The notes: generated by a model from the letters alone, not told the origin. Counted from the stretch's first letter, positions 32,801 through 47,513 are shown. The stretch: 64,000 nt of DNA from Prunus persica (GCF_000346465.2 NC_034010.1:8920520-8984519); one strand, 5' to 3'. Numbers and translations: made by a program.

Positions 32801-35258
32801 TCGGTCTGCTGTCAATGACATAGCCATTTCAACTGATCATAGTTTTTTTGTGAGTGCATCTGATGATTCCACTGTCAAGGTGTGGGATTCTAGAAAGTTG
32901 GAAAAGGACATATCATTTCGGTCGAGGTTAACTTATCACCTTGAGGGAAGCCGTGCACTGTGCACTGCAATGCTCCGGGGCTCTGCTCAAGTTGTAGTTG
33001 GAGCATGTGATGGCATGATACATATGTTTTCTGTTGATTACATCTCCAGAGGTCTTGGTAATGTTGTTGAAAAGTATTCGGGTGTTGCTGATATCAAGAA
33101 GAAGGATATTAAGGAAGGTGCCATACTCAGCCTTTTGAATTTCTCTGCTGATAACTGTACAAATCAGATGGTTATGTACAGCACCCAAAATTGTGGGATC
33201 CATCTTTGGGATACAAGAATGAATACCAATTCTTGGACATTGAGAGCAACTCCTGAAGAGGGCTATGTTTCTTCACTGGTAACAGGACCTTGTGAAAATT
33301 GGTTTGTGTCCGGATCTTCAAGGGGTGTGCTTACTCTTTGGGATATGAGGTTCCTTATTCCTGTGAACTCATGGCAGTATTCTGCTGTTTGCCCTATTGA
33401 GAAGATGTGTCTTTTTCTTCCTCCTCCAAATACTTCTGCCTCTGCTGCTGCAAGACCCCTTGTTTATGTTGCTGCAGGTTGCAATGAAGTTTCTCTTTGG
33501 AATGCTGAAAATGGAAGCTGCCACCAGGTACATAGAAATTATCTCCTTTCAACTTTTACCTAGAAATCATCTTCTGTAAGCTTCTGTGGAAATTAGATAT
33601 GGATGGCACTGGATAAGTTGATGCAATCGTATTAATAGCTTACAGCCCCCTGCTTGCGCTCTTTTTCAAAGTAATGAAGAAAACTGGAAGTAATGATCGG
33701 ATCCTATTTTATAGTGGCAGAACGGATTTGATAAATTATTAATTGAGTCAACAGGCAGAATGTGGTGTCATCCATGCATTTTCTTTTAGGTTGAAATTGG
33801 AAGGTTTGCTGGTTTTGTGCTGCGATTTACCAAAATTTTCAACTTCTTTTCTTCAGACTAGCTGAATGCTAGTATATGAATCTCTTATGGTTCAGACTTA
33901 TGCTTTCCAACTCATAAACCACGTTTGATGTAACCTATGAAAATGGAAAAACAGGAGGTGCTTAAGTTTTGATTAAGAAAAAAAAATTAAATTGCACGGA
34001 CAAAACTATCAGGTGCCTCTCGGCCCCGGGGTGGTCTCTGGTATATCTGTGATGTAGCCAAAGCTTATCAAACTTTTCAGATGCTTATTGTTATTTTTAT
34101 TTTTTCTATGTACGTAAGTTCCTTTTTTTGCCCTTATCTACCTACATTAGTTCAAATGTTGTGATATTCAACTTTATCTCCCAGTTCATACCTATAATTA
34201 TTCAATCTTCTTTTTTTCAGGTGTTGAGAGTGGCAAGTTATGAAAGTGATGCTGAAACATCTGAAGTGCCTTGGGCCTTGGCTAGATCATCAAGTAAAAA
34301 TTCTAAACCAGATCTGAGACGGAATGTCAATCCCCACTACAGAGTTGATGAACTAAACGAACCCCCTCCTCGTCTTCCTGGCATCCGTTCATTGCTGCCC
34401 TTACCTGGGGGTGATTTGTTAACTGGAGGAACCGACTTGAAAATACGTCGATGGGATCATTACAGGTTTGTTGCAAATTCATTATTATTTGCTTGATGTA
34501 GTGAAGGTTGTGTAGTGGTTTAATTGGCCGTATATTGCAGTCCTGATCGAAGTTACTCCATCTGTGGGCCAAACTTGAAGGGAGTTGGAAATGATGATTT
34601 CTATGCGACAAGATCTAGTTTTGGTGTGCAAGTTGTGCAGGTATAATTTGTCGATTGTAGTATTATTTCAGGGTTCTATGAATTTAGGTCCTGGCAGAGT
34701 GGTGAGGTCGATCTATAGTTTGTGCATGCAGAAATTATGTTATGAGAGGGGAAGCTTTTGTTCTACTTATTTTTCCCTCCGAAAACCAAAGTTAAATGAC
34801 TTGGTAGTTTCAAAGAATCGTTGGGAAATCGGGCGATAGAATGTGCTTGTTTTCATTAGTTTTACATTATAAGTTGCTCAAATAATTAGTCATAGGTCTC
34901 CCCTTGATTGTTCTATTCTGTTCTGGGTCTTAATGTCGTGTTTTAACAAGCAGGACACCAGATCAGTTGCTAAGCTGTAGAAAGTTATTATTACTGTTGT
35001 AATTTTGTTATGTAGATTTTCATGATTCTTCTTTCTTTTCTTTTCTCTTTTTTTTTTTTTTTTTTTGGGTGAAAAAAATAGGAGACAAAGAGACGACCTC
35101 TAACGTCAAAGCTCACAGCCAAGGCAGTACTTGCGGCTGCTGCCACTGATTCTGCTGGCTGCCACCGTGATTCTATTCTGTCATTGGCCTCGGTTAAGTT
35201 AAACCAGAGACACTTAATATCGAGCAGTAGAGATGGGGCAATCAAGGTTTGGAAGTAA
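27319..35258 (+). CDS. VPS15: VPS15 / phosphoinositide 3-kinase regulatory subunit 4, 1554 aa
   Basis: VPS15 is the pseudokinase scaffold of the class III PI3-kinase (VPS34) complex in autophagy and endosomal trafficking; in plants it is needed for pollen function. Exons: 27319-27591, 27880-28002, 28105-28150, 28248-28408, 29502-29581, 29687-29792, 30029-30205, 30351-33527, 34221-34465, 34541-34640, 35082-35258. All have AG/GT borders and sum to 4665 nt in frame. The protein starts [10 protein letters not shown] (Gly2 fits myristoylation). It has a kinase-like domain with GDIKCENVL and an unusual DFAS in place of DFG (about residues 20-310), and a HEAT-repeat region (about 490-850). The C-terminal WD40 repeats begin near [13 protein letters not shown] and end [12 protein letters not shown]. 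It is slightly longer than the Arabidopsis protein, mainly in the linker after the kinase region. I see no lesion. Start chosen by identity with the conserved N-terminus. Confidence 0.97.
28003..28035. repeat. (TC)n tract at a VPS15 intron donor
   Basis: About 16 TC units directly after the donor of exon 2. A similar CT run follows exon 6 at 29794-29827. Confidence 0.85.
28515..28905. mobile_element. Long-palindrome MITE in VPS15 intron 4
   Basis: The left arm (ccttctattgatggacccct, then caaataagggacacc, catagatcatccttgcaaaaaat) matches the reverse complement of the right arm (atttgagggatccctcaatgg..., ttttgtagagatgatctttga) over about 150 bp, so the element can fold on itself almost completely. 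Exact ends and target duplication could not be fixed. Confidence 0.65.
29068..29250. mobile_element. 183-bp MITE in VPS15 intron 4 with 10-bp target duplication
   Basis: Begins cagtcccgatctcttggacc and ends tccaagagatcaggactg; the arms match over about 50 bp. Each arm also holds an inner palindrome (tcttggac...gtccaaga). TTATAGTAAT occurs at 29058-29067 and 29251-29260. A 9-11 bp duplication fits a Mutator-type MITE. Confidence 0.85.
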
Positions 35259-37589
35259 TTGACATAATCATACCTTTTTCTGTTGTACATACATAGCACA
35301 ATGCTAGTGAAGTTGTACATTATATATTTATGAAAAGCTTAGACTCCCATTTAGCTATTCCTAACCGGTTGTACATATGTTTGAGTCATACCCTGCTTGA
35401 TTTCAGAGTTTGTATACATGTAGGAATAGATAGGAAGTCAAATTATTGATGTGTTTCATTGATGTTTCCAGTTGAAATGCATAATTAAAAAATTGTGTAA
35501 ATTTGGGCATACTTGTGAATTTGTGATTCCACATTCAAAGTTTGGCTGCATTGTTACTTGGTCTCTTGTTTTGGAAGGATGCGGGTTTGGATATTATAGT
35601 TTATTTCCTTGTCATGGTGCGTTGGTACAGCATGAATTGCTCCTTCATTTGCTCCTCCTGACAATCCAATTCACTCCAATCCTAGGCACAAAACAAGCCC
35701 TTCCTGTGTTTGGTGTTTCATGGCATAAGAAGCCGGATAATGTTAAAAAATGAGCCCCAATTTTGACAGCCCAGCCTACAGTTCATCTTTTTGTTGCTCG
35801 ATCGAATCTTATCCTTTTTAGCTTGAACAGCACAACCTCATTATATTTTGTTATATTTTGATCTCAATATCTTCCGACCTAACATTTAGTAACAAATCCA
35901 ACTAAAAACACGAAATGCAGTTGGAAATGAAATTCAAAAACCTGTAGGATGAAACCATTAAAGTTTCACAATTTAAGGCTGGGTCAAAGTTTTAAACGAA
36001 AACCAGAAACAGTAAGAGACCCGACATTGTAGTCACTGGTCGGCAACACCAAGGAAATTGTGGATCGATTGCAGGTTTAAGTTTTGTTTGGGTTTTATTG
36101 CTTAGCTTACTTCGGGTTTTCTGAGCACGTGATGGACAAGCAAGGTAAGTGGCTGTAATAGAAATTATTGGTGTTTTCATTAGGTGCAAGGGGCTTCTAT
36201 CTCAAGTAGTTAAGATTATTTATTCCTGCACCCGAGATCCTAGAGTCGAACAAGGAGATTGGACCTTGTCCATGTGGTTTGCAAACAAAACACCTCTTAC
36301 CACTGAGGTAAACACCCACTGGCTAATGTGGTTGTTTTTAGTATAGTACGTGTATGGAATTAAAGCATTTAAAGCATGACCATTCAGCTTGCATGACGTG
36401 TTCATAGATGAGAGTGAGAGTTTCAAATGTTTTCTCACAAACGGCATTGAGGAATATTTTGTTCTGCATGTATAAGCCTAAGGAACACCTTGGGAAGGCA
36501 GAAAAGTAGAAGAAAAGGCACAGGTAAAAGAGTTCAAAGGAAAGGAGGTAAAACGACACAAGGGAAAGGGAAAGGGAAAGGCCCTCTCCTAAGCCCAACA
36601 AGGGGTTGCATGGTACCTAGGGAGGGCATGACTAAAATATTTGAACGTAAGGGAGAATCAAACTTAAGAACTCAGAGCCTATCCTCATTACGGCTTCATT
36701 TGTGTTTCTAAGCGAGCATCCGAAGTAAGCATGGGTGATGGGCGTTGGAGAAGGCTAGAACAGATCCATTATCAACTCCGTTAGTGTTTAAGAATTTTAT
36801 TTCTGTTATGTTTCGTTATTATGATTATTTAAATGACGTACATGATTTCGGGGATGTTTCATATCATGTACGTAAATGAAAATGAATTCATTGAATTAAT
36901 TGCAAATTACAAGGATTCATGTAACTCAATATCTAACTTTGGCAACAGAAAAAAAAAAAAAAATGTATCTCCATATCTAACGAGTTCAGAAGAACCATCA
37001 CTGCAATTAGTTTCTTTCTATAAATAAAAGTAACGACCTAATGAGGCCACATACAAAACTCTTTGCGCCACTTCACAGACTAATGTAAAGTGTCAACGGC
37101 TATCCAGATCTCATGAAGACTTCAACGACATGTTTTTCCGAAATGATCTACACCCCTTTGCAACATTTCAGACTCACCAATGGCGTGAGCGGCTATGTAG
37201 ATTCAATGAAGACTTCAACCATCTACAAGAACCCCCTTAAAGGAAAAGATTTGTATTCCTATATACTATCCCACTCTACCAAATACTATATACCAACTGG
37301 GTTATATTTATGCCCATTTCTAAAGTTACACAACATTATCTCATCGAGAAAATGTTATTTCTTTCACCCAATGCTGCACCTAATAATCATATTCTAATGA
37401 AGAAATGTCCAGCCCGCTCCAAATCACGAGTCTTTTGGTCTTTCCTATTAGTGATGAAGAAGACTTCTTTTTTCCGAAGGAGATATTGCTTAGAGCATCC
37501 TACGCACCATCTTCTAGATCAGTAGTACTCATCAGTTTTCACCAACCACCTTATGGCAGCAGCTCCGTCTTCCAGATCAGTAATCACAA
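35259..37589. other. Intergenic region between the convergent VPS15 and helicase genes
   Basis: Holds both 3' UTRs. Near 36185-36250 (caagtagttaagattattta, then cctgcacccgagatcctag, then agtcgaac) it resembles a tRNA-derived SINE head with a B-box-like gagtcgaac. A purine-rich run (aagggaaagggaaaggg) lies at 36558-36582. At 37080-37225 a roughly 100-bp unit (cggctat...gatt/c, atgaagacttcaac) occurs twice. No further gene is supported. Confidence 0.4.
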
Positions 37590-40500
37590 TCAACCAGACT
37601 GACGTTTTGATCTTCTGCGTTTCCCAAGAAGTTTCAGCATGTTGTCAGTGACATCAGGAGGGGAGTTGTTCTCTTCATCACGACTATTGTCTGAGGTGTG
37701 AGTCAACCAGGCCAGTGCTTCTATAGCAGCATCCCTTTCTGCAAGCTGCTTATTTTTCTTGGGTTTCCCAACAAATTGCATGCCCTTGAACTCCACCAAT
37801 GCTCTGAATTCATTCGACTTAAGGTGCTTTGTTTTATATTTTGGAGGGGAGTGTCCTGCTCTCATCAACAGAGTTTGTAGCAAACTCTTAGGATTGGTTC
37901 CGTCTTTTGTGAATCTGCTGTTATCACCAGACTCCTTTGGCCTCTTGCTGTCACGGCCAAATACAAATCTTCCTTCACATTGATCTCCGGATACTAGCTC
38001 TTGAACAGCAAGCATAAGGTACTTCCCTTCCTTGTGAATATCAAGGCTAGGATCTTGAAGCTGCATCATTGCAGGGGATTATCACCCATAAAATCTGGAA
38101 TTACTTGTTTTTTCTTGTTGTGGCCTTTAACACAGTTAATATATTTGTAAACCAGGATTTCAGCCCAGTCCTAAAGGCCACAACAAAATAGCAGAATATC
38201 AAACAACAAATATGGTAGGTTCTTTACAAATAAATGCCTAATATTGTCGATGCATGCCAGGTAGCATTTTCTAAAACCACATGAAGAATAGGTGGAAGAA
38301 AACAAGATGATTCATAAAGTTCCCAAAGATATTGAACATTTTGAAAACATAAGAATACTTCTTTGACCTTCTTCATCAAATTTTTGCAATGAACATAGTT
38401 CAGGAAACACCAAAAGAGAAACTTCAAACAACTAATTATGTTCATCCACGCAAGTTCCATCCTATAATAAACCTAAGCACAGCAACACCCACAAAGTCAC
38501 ACCTAATCATCTAAAGAATTGCAAAACTAAAGTACAAGATTAATGCAATGTGCTTTTTATGAATGCAAGATTAGGGAGAAGTGTTAGTATCTGCATAGTA
38601 TTTTGTTGAAGAAGCTTTAATTCCTGACTCACCTTCTTTTGAATAAGCTCATTAAGTTCTTCCTTAAGCTTCAAATAGCAGTCCACCAAACTAGGATCCA
38701 TGAAGAAGTCAATATAACCTTCCAACATTCTCAAATGCCCAGCCTAAGGATGGAAAAAAAGAAAAAGAAACAGGAAAGGAGCAAAGTATAGATTATAAAA
38801 TCATGGCAGTCAATTTCCTACAATTGAATTAACTCAGGGTTACATAATATGATTGAATAATCACCTGGACCCCATGGTTCAAGGAACCACCAAAAAGGAT
38901 CAGTATTGAATCGGATACACCGGTGGAATCACGTATGAAAACAGTATTGACCTTTACTTTTTCACCAAAGACCAGCCAGGGGTAGGGAATTGTTTGGTAA
39001 CGTGCATTCACAGAATTCTGAAAATAGGACCATACGATTAAGTACTGGGAACTACAATTTTTTTAGCACGGCAGCCATAAGTAACACGTAACACTACCAG
39101 ACTGGTAGAAAATCTCTTCACATAATAAAACACTTTTATCTATTCAAAACTTGCATGATGATTTAAATTCTCACATCCAATAAATGCTCACTCCATAAAT
39201 TTGAAAAGAATAATTCCTAGGGTAAAACTTTGAATGTAGATCATTAATTCCATGAGAGTTGACTGACCCAGATTGATATGATGATATCCAGCAAAATATT
39301 AATGATGACTATGACAAAGAAAAGGATCATTCACCATTTGACCTATGTGCATGTGAACACAGCAAGTGAACTGGCATACGGTGCATACAGAAATGTATTT
39401 ACTCTTTGGCATGCAAGTAGACCGGCTCGTGCACAACAGAAAGTGATTAAAACATAAATGCGAACCCAACACATAATAGTAGAAATGCCAAATGAATTTT
39501 AATGAGTTATTCCAGCATTACATATACTTGAAAAACAGTATAACAATTTCAAAACGTGAAGTTCTATAGCAAATGTTATCAAATTGCCAGATAGAGTTAA
39601 AAAAGTGAACAATTCCTCTATTGTATGTACACAGTAGACAGTAAGTCTACCTATGTTTTATTAGAATCCAAACAGAGCAGTCACATGCTAACTAAGCAAA
39701 TCCTCCAACCCACAACCAAATGGTAATTGATTGGAGAGGCTCAGGTTGTCATATACTGCGGGTCTTGACATACCCGATGTATGACTTATATTCTCATGTG
39801 TGGCCGGACTGAGCCAAACAGGTGGATCAAGTATATTCGATGATGTGGAGCACAAGTGGCCAAACTGGGCCTGACACGTGGATGAATTGTCTGCTCTGAT
39901 GCCATGCTAGAGTTAGAGCATCCAACTCATGATCATACCCGATGTGGGATTAATATTCTCACCACATATGAATATACCACATTGTATAGAAAACAGCCTC
40001 TCATCCAGACTACCAACCATACCTCTTCACAGACATCAAAACTTGTTTGTTTTAGGAAAGATCAAAATCAAGCCCAAGTTAGATTCAAAATCTCATTCTA
40101 AATATGTCAGCAATAATTAATTATATATAAAACTTTTCTTTTTCTTATAATAAGAATTAATTATATATAAAAGGACTTCATCAGTTGCCCAGATTCTAAT
40201 TCAACAAAGTAAAACATTTTATCCACCACCCACCTACAGTTCCAATTTATTTCGCAAAGTATTAAAAATTTAGTTTGGACAAGGCATTGCAACTTACAGC
40301 ATATAGTAAAACCTGGCCATCATCCATCGTTTTGAAAGACATGGATGTCTCTCGGTGCTGCAGACATGGTAAGAAGATACAATTGTCAACAAAACTGAGA
40401 ATGTAAGGATTAGCCAATGAAAAAACATTTTCAAATTGAGAAACCATACCACTACAGACGCTATTCCAGGGAAAAGTCCAGAACATATGATTGCACGAAC

Positions 40501-43500
40501 CAAGGACTGGTTGTGACTTAGCTTGTTGTTAATGCTTGCATCTGCATCCACCAAGCCAGCATCTCTCAAAATGTAGTTAAACTGCTTCCGAAGAGAATGA
40601 ATAGCCTGAAGTGTTTGGGCAGAAAGGAAATTTCTCCAGCAGTATTCATACGCTGATCCTTCTCGTTCTGCATCTTTCCATCCTTCATATGCACGAACAA
40701 GAGCCATATGATCACTGTAATCTTTTGCAGAGAATCTAGATTTTGCTGTCCCTGCTAACTGTCAGAGAGAGGGGAAGAGAGAGGAAAACCTAATCAGTGA
40801 CGTTCATCAGAGTGGATTTTACTTGATCCTATCAATGATTTCATGCATCAATATGGGTATTTAAATATTGATTTTGGTTTAATTGTTTAACTAACTAGGT
40901 GTGTGCAATCGGACACTATACTTTGTATGGAAGTGGTTTATATTATAATTTTATTTTTCTGTTTCTGGTTTGAACAATCGCTTTCTCATCGTATGGGTAT
41001 GTACTAAACTACTGTAACAATGTTAACTTTTTATATGAACCTATATGGGGAAGCATGCATTTGAACAGAATAGCTATCAGAAATTTGATGGAAAAACTGA
41101 AATTTGGTCCTAAATCTGTTTCAGGTTTTTGCTCTCTTGCACCCCAGTTTTTAAATTGAGTGAGAATATGAATTACATGAATAACATTAGTAGATAGTAG
41201 ATTTTCAGACTGAAGTAGATGGTACACGGTTATTGAACTTTTCAAAACTGGGTATCATCCTATATGGTTTGGTTGCAAGAATTGTACTTTCAATATTGCT
41301 CTATTGGGTTTGCAGAACCAGAACAGAGATGAATTTTATGCAACTACATGAATATATGCTCCTCCATTAGACCAAGTTCTGTTTCCTTTAGACTAATGTT
41401 AGTGCAGTGTGAGAAACAAACATCAGGGTATATTGCCCCGCACTATTAACATGGGTTTCGAATGAATGTAAGAATCTCCACACGATGGGTAGGGTTTGTG
41501 TAACTTACAGCTAACAAGTCTATTTGATTCTATCAGAGGTAATAATATAAGATCTTTGCATAGCCAAGGAATAGACTTTGATGGACTAACTGTTATCATT
41601 GAATTTTGTACTTACATCCTTTTTGTCTTGAGGCAAAAGGAAAGGATCTCTGACGCTAAGCCCAGACACTATTGTAAGAACAGGATCAAAGCAATGAAAC
41701 ACGGCACCCATAATCAGCATTTTCCCTAGTTTGGGATCTACTGGAAGTATTGACAAATATTTTCCTGATCAAGAAACAAACATGACAGAACAAAGGGCAG
41801 AAATCTTAGTAAGTAGAAAGCTAATAAGGGAATCCAGTTACACATTAACTAGTACAGCTTTCATCTCGGAAACAGACTAACCGAGACTTGTCAAATTTTC
41901 ATTATCATCTAATGCCCCAATCGATGTAAGAAAGCCAATGGCATTTTGAACCTGTCATGCATTGAATTTGTCAACCTGTGTGATTAACTAAGGTAATTCA
42001 TAAAATAAAATAAGCAAGCCACTCAATACCGAAAAACAAAATGGAAAGCAGAGGGCCCATATAATCTGTGAAAACACAAAACTACTTTTAACTCAACGGA
42101 AATTATGCAATGTGAGGAACGTTTAAGATAGAACTAAAACTGACTGATTTTGGGACAGGTGAAGTTCTGAGCTGTGTACTAAGATCCAAATGTAGATGTT
42201 ATTAGTTTAATAATAGAAGCAGGTATGTGTAAATCATAAGACCGTCGATTTCACTATTAATGATTCTCAATTTCACTGCTCACTGTTGGCAATCAATCAT
42301 CAAATCCTTTTTTTTCTCCTTTGATAAGTATTATTTTTTATGAAGGTGCCTATATTTAACCCAACTTCTTCATAATACCCAACCTACTATATAAACCCAA
42401 CTATTTTTTTAAAAATTTAACCCATCTTCCGAAATACCTCCATTAATACCGAAACCATTCTGTACCCACAAAAAGTAGTTACCCACCCATCTTACACCAC
42501 TGAAAAACACCACCCAGACAAGAACACTCACTGCCAAACCCCACCCGAGTAATGTTTGACAGTCAAAAACCATAATCATGTCTTTACTTTTAGTTCTGGT
42601 CATGATAAAGGGTTTCTAAATTGGGTTTTTTTCACCCGTATTCGGTTCTGGTTTGTTGTAATGCAAATGAGTGGCTCAGTAGTCAGCCACTGCTCTTGAA
42701 GGAGGTTTGGTAGGCAACCACTGAACAAATACATTTTTTTTTTTTGGATATATGTTGTATGGTTGCTGGCTGCCAAAGGTTCCATAGATTTTGAACAAAA
42801 ACGAAAGTTAGATGGCGTGTTCAGTCCTGTTGTTCATCTTCAATTGTATGACTATCAATTTTCTATTCCTTCTGTAAGGAAAGGGGGTATCTAAAGATTG
42901 AATTAATAAACTAATTTCTGAGGGTGGTGTAAGATTCCCATTTTCATTGGTCCTAAATGAAGATTATGCCACCACAAAAAATAAAAAAGTTGGAAATCGT
43001 CCTGTAGTTCATAAACAGTGTGGACTATAAAATCAAAACTGTTCCATTATTTCCAGATTATAAATTTATGGAATATAAGAGACAAAGCTTGATATGGAAG
43101 AATTTCAAACAAAATCAATTGTATACATGCTTACATGGTAGAGCCATACTAACTACTTTTATATGCAGATTATAATATGCCAAGAGAGAATAAAACAAAA
43201 ACAGCAGAAATAAACAAGAGACAACCCTCTTTGACTAAGTACCAAGGATTGAAATATCGGCCGACACACCGATATTGGGGGGTAAGGCCATATCTTCCCC
43301 TGTATCGACGATATATCCCCAATAAGTGCGATATCCCCGATATTTCCTGATACCCATTACAGAACCCAAAAAAAATTCAGAAGTTTTAACGGCAATTGAA
43401 GCAAATTGAAACCCAAAAATAGCTAATCCTTGCCCACAACCCTATAATTTATTAATATGAAGAATCTATGCACAGTCCACTGCCCACATATCAGAGGACA

Positions 43501-46500
43501 CGGTGATCAGTTTTGGATCTATGAGCATAGGAATTAGACCTAGTACTAACTCAAATGAATATTATGATGGCTATGGTTATGTCATGTCTAATTATAGTGG
43601 AACTAGTTATGGAGCTCAAGATGATGAAACAGATTATGGACCTACTAGTTGGGTTAATCCTTCCTAACTATCCCATATATGGGAGGACAGTAGGGAGCTC
43701 AAGAGAGACCTATGTGCACCATGTTCAAACATGGCTTACAAACTGCTCGGGTTACATGACTTGGTATGACTATTGTATGAATCTTGATGGTTGTTCCTCA
43801 TTGTTTGAACCTCATAGGAGCTCTTCAATTATGTAGATGGACACTTATCTAAATTGTAATCCAATGTTTAAACAAACTACGGATTTATGCATGGTTTATT
43901 CATTCTAATCAACATTTTATTTTCAAACTTTTGATTAACGCACATTACATACCACTAATATTTCATCATATGTATATCTTATTATTAGTAAATTTTGAGT
44001 TTTATTTATTCAATACATTCATTGATAATGTACATAACATCCATGAAAGTTTTACATCAAAATTATGTGTTTCAATGCCTATATCTGTCATTTTTGTTGA
44101 GTTTTTCCTGATACCTAAAACAATAACGATATATCCCCCGAAATATCTGTAAATTGGAGGCCCGATATTATCTGCACGGCCGATATTTTAATCCTTGGTG
44201 AGAAGAGTAAAAAGTTAATAAAAGAAATATATAAAATGAAGGCAGAATACATCATCTAATCATTTATGCCATACATATGGACACTGAATAGAATTATTAG
44301 ACAGCCTAAAATATTCATTGGGCAGAAACACTTACAGCAAGTGGTTCCGGTGGCTGCAAGGCAGCTGACAAGAATTCCCCTATACTAGGAACCTGCAGAC
44401 TTTTAATTTGCAAGCAGAGAGAGTTTAAAGGAGTTCTGAGAAGTTCAGGAAGTTGATATTCCGCAAAAGCATGATAAACACATCTGGGGTAAAGGTGGAA
44501 GCATTCGCCTGGCTGCACCCGACCAGCCCTGCCCCTTCTCTGCAACCAAGTAATGCCACAAGGCAAAAGAAATCCTTTTGCATATTAGATGCACAGATGT
44601 GGGAAAGCAAACTACAAATAGAGATGAAAGACAATGTCAATGAGATGCCAATGACATTCAGAAAGCAATATATATAAGTATCTACTGTAATGCTGGCTCT
44701 TCAAACCATTCAATGTTTTTTAAAATACCAGGGGTGAATGAATAATGCCAAGTGCTAGGCAAAGCCACATATAATCCTGGCCAACCAAACACCATCACCT
44801 GCTAATCAGTAACCATATCCATTGACTTCATTCACATGTCATGATCAAAATCAGTTTATAAGTTAGCATTTTTTACTTTAATGAGCCTGCAACATCCGAA
44901 TGGAGGAAAAAAAACTCATTGAATTATAATGAAACAGAATCTAGTGCCTGCATATAGAAAATGCTTGGTTAAGTGGCCTAAGGTATAAAAAGACTTACTT
45001 GCCGAGCAGATGCTTGCGATATCCAAGAAGGTAGTAGACAAGGTGTATTATTCAAAGCATCATATGAGGTCTCTTTTGCTTTTCCACAATCAACGACAAA
45101 AACCACATCATTGATTGTAATGCTTGCTTCTGCCATATTTGTAGCAAGAACTACTTTACGAACATTAGGAGGTGGTCTTCCAAATATGAGTTTCTGGGGG
45201 AAAAGAAAGGTGATGAGTAATAGCATAACCACATTATCGAATGAAGTGTCCGTCATGTTAAAGTATATACAAGAGATCGCATATTATAGGCAAAGTCCGA
45301 AGGCGGAGGGAGAGAATTCTTTCTTTTACTATATCCTCATTTTGCACACCTTCGTAGAACAAATTTTCCATACAAAGAAACAGAACAATAAATACCCTTA
45401 TATGTAACTACTGCACTAACTGGCAAGCAAACAAACAATAAGCTACTAGACACACACATTGACACCGGGATATCTAAAGCTTCATAAGTTAATGCGCAAA
45501 TCCTAGTGCAGAATAGCAGATATAGAAATAAACTAACCTGTTCGGATGTCGCCATTGACCCATGGCAAGTTATTAGCAAAACCCTGTTAGGATCACCTAA
45601 AAGGGGATGAGCCTTAAGTTGATCCCTCAAACAGCTGATATCCTCCCACCCAGTCATGAACACTAGAACAGCACCTGGTCGTTCCTTTCGACATATATGG
45701 CATAAAACTGCCTCGATTAAATTAAATCCAATGCAATCAGGTGTCCAACATGATAGTGAATCACGCGCCCTGGGGCTATAACTCTCAAAGCTTGATTTAT
45801 TAAGAGCATCCTGCATAAAAGTAACAAGATAGGTTAGATCACACCAACTTCATACATAGCTTCAAAATTACATCTAGAGCTCTTTGTTTTTCCCATATTA
45901 ACTCATATTATATTGCAAAACATAACAATGGAAAGAAATCAATGGGAGCAATAGTTTGTTTTTGTTTTGTATTAGGCAATAAATAGAACAATTCAAAAGA
46001 GTAGATAATGAAAGTCTATTAACACGTGGGAGCACGTATGGATGGAGAGTCCCAAGATCATTTAAACTATTAGGCAATGCTTTAATTCCCCGATATGGGA
46101 TTCACACTCTCAACAAGAACAAAGAGGCAAGAACGATAATCGTCACTAAATGATTGTGAAGATTCCACAAGAACTATTAATGATGCTACTGCAAATAACC
46201 CTACCAAAACTTTGTATTACAATTTGCATGCATTCAAACTTGAAAATTTCAAATAATTCTGAAAGTTCCATGAAAGCCATTTCGAAATAGCATCATACCT
46301 CAACTAGAGCAGTAATCTGGTTTTTCCTTTTTCGAGGCACTAACTGCTTCTGTGTTTTCCACATTTTGTCTTGGCCATAATCATCAATTTGGTTGAAAGA
46401 GGTCAACTTATACCCAGTCATTTCAAGTACATCTTCTAAAAAGTGTGCTTTGACTGGATATGTAAAGCCCTGAATAGCATACAAATGCATTAGCATTGAT

Positions 46501-47472
46501 ATGGGGCAAAGAATTACATGAGAGATTCTTTACATTACTTGATGGTAGAGAATAAGGAATAGAATCAGAACAGCTGCCTGCAATACTTGTAACCCCAACT
46601 AATTCTTATTTTCCAATATGAAACAAAAGAAACATTTATTAATATTTAATACATTAATGTCACATCAGTTACCACAAGGGCATTGCTTTAACACTAAGAT
46701 TCCATATTTAGTAACCACTATTTTTATTCACTTGCAGCAGAACCTGCCAAATTCATGACACTTTTCTGATGCAGCACAAATTTCTGGTCATTGTCGCTTA
46801 CACAGCACCATACATACATTTGCAAGCAGTTAAACATAAAGTGCATGAATAACATGAATCAATATATACCCTGAATAAACTCAGAATTTAGCTAACCGGA
46901 ATGTGAATTGTTGGTGCTCCTCCAAAATAATTTGAAAATAGCTCAGCATTCAGAGTGGCACTCATTAAAACCAATCTTAAATCCCGACGGCGTGGAAGCA
47001 GATCCTTCAACACAATCAATAAGAAGTCTGCAATAAACAGTTATAGAAGGGGAAAAAATTAAATTAAGCTAGGCTGCTACTTCTGCACTATCAGACATTA
47101 ACATGGATATGTATGGAAGTGCACCTTCATTCATGCCTCGCTCATGAATCTCATCAACGAAAACATGGGTTATACCATTCAGGTTGCGATCACTCAACAG
47201 ACGGCGAAGTAAAATACCACTGGTACAGAAAAGCAGATGGGTATTTTTTCCCTTCATTCCCTCCAATCGAACTTTATAACCAACCTACCAAAAAAATCTC
47301 TGTTGTGGTATAGCAGCAGAATAAAGAAGCTTTCAATTTAAAACTCTGGGTCTTTTTCCTTCTTTAAAGTAAATAAATTCACAGTGTGTGTGTGCCTGCA
47401 TCTATCATCTATGTCTATGGTTTGATGGAGACGAGACTCACTGTCTCACCAAGAGGCTCTCCCCTCTCTGCT

Positions 47473-47513
<41 letters not shown>

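Noticed and set aside
30961..33203. Minus-strand frames inside the large VPS15 exon
   Set aside because: Shadows of the strongly conserved plus-strand coding sequence.
36490..36711. 73-codon Lys/Gly-rich frame
   Set aside because: It comes from a purine-rich aagggaaaggg tract and has no family features.
40110..40172. Repeated aattaattatatataaaa as possible element ends
   Set aside because: A simple AT-rich direct repeat about 38 bp apart; too short and too simple for an element call.
42300..42800. Suspected additional transposon in the long helicase intron
   Set aside because: Repeated aacccaact words and a T-run are present, but no inverted repeat, LTR or target duplication could be found.
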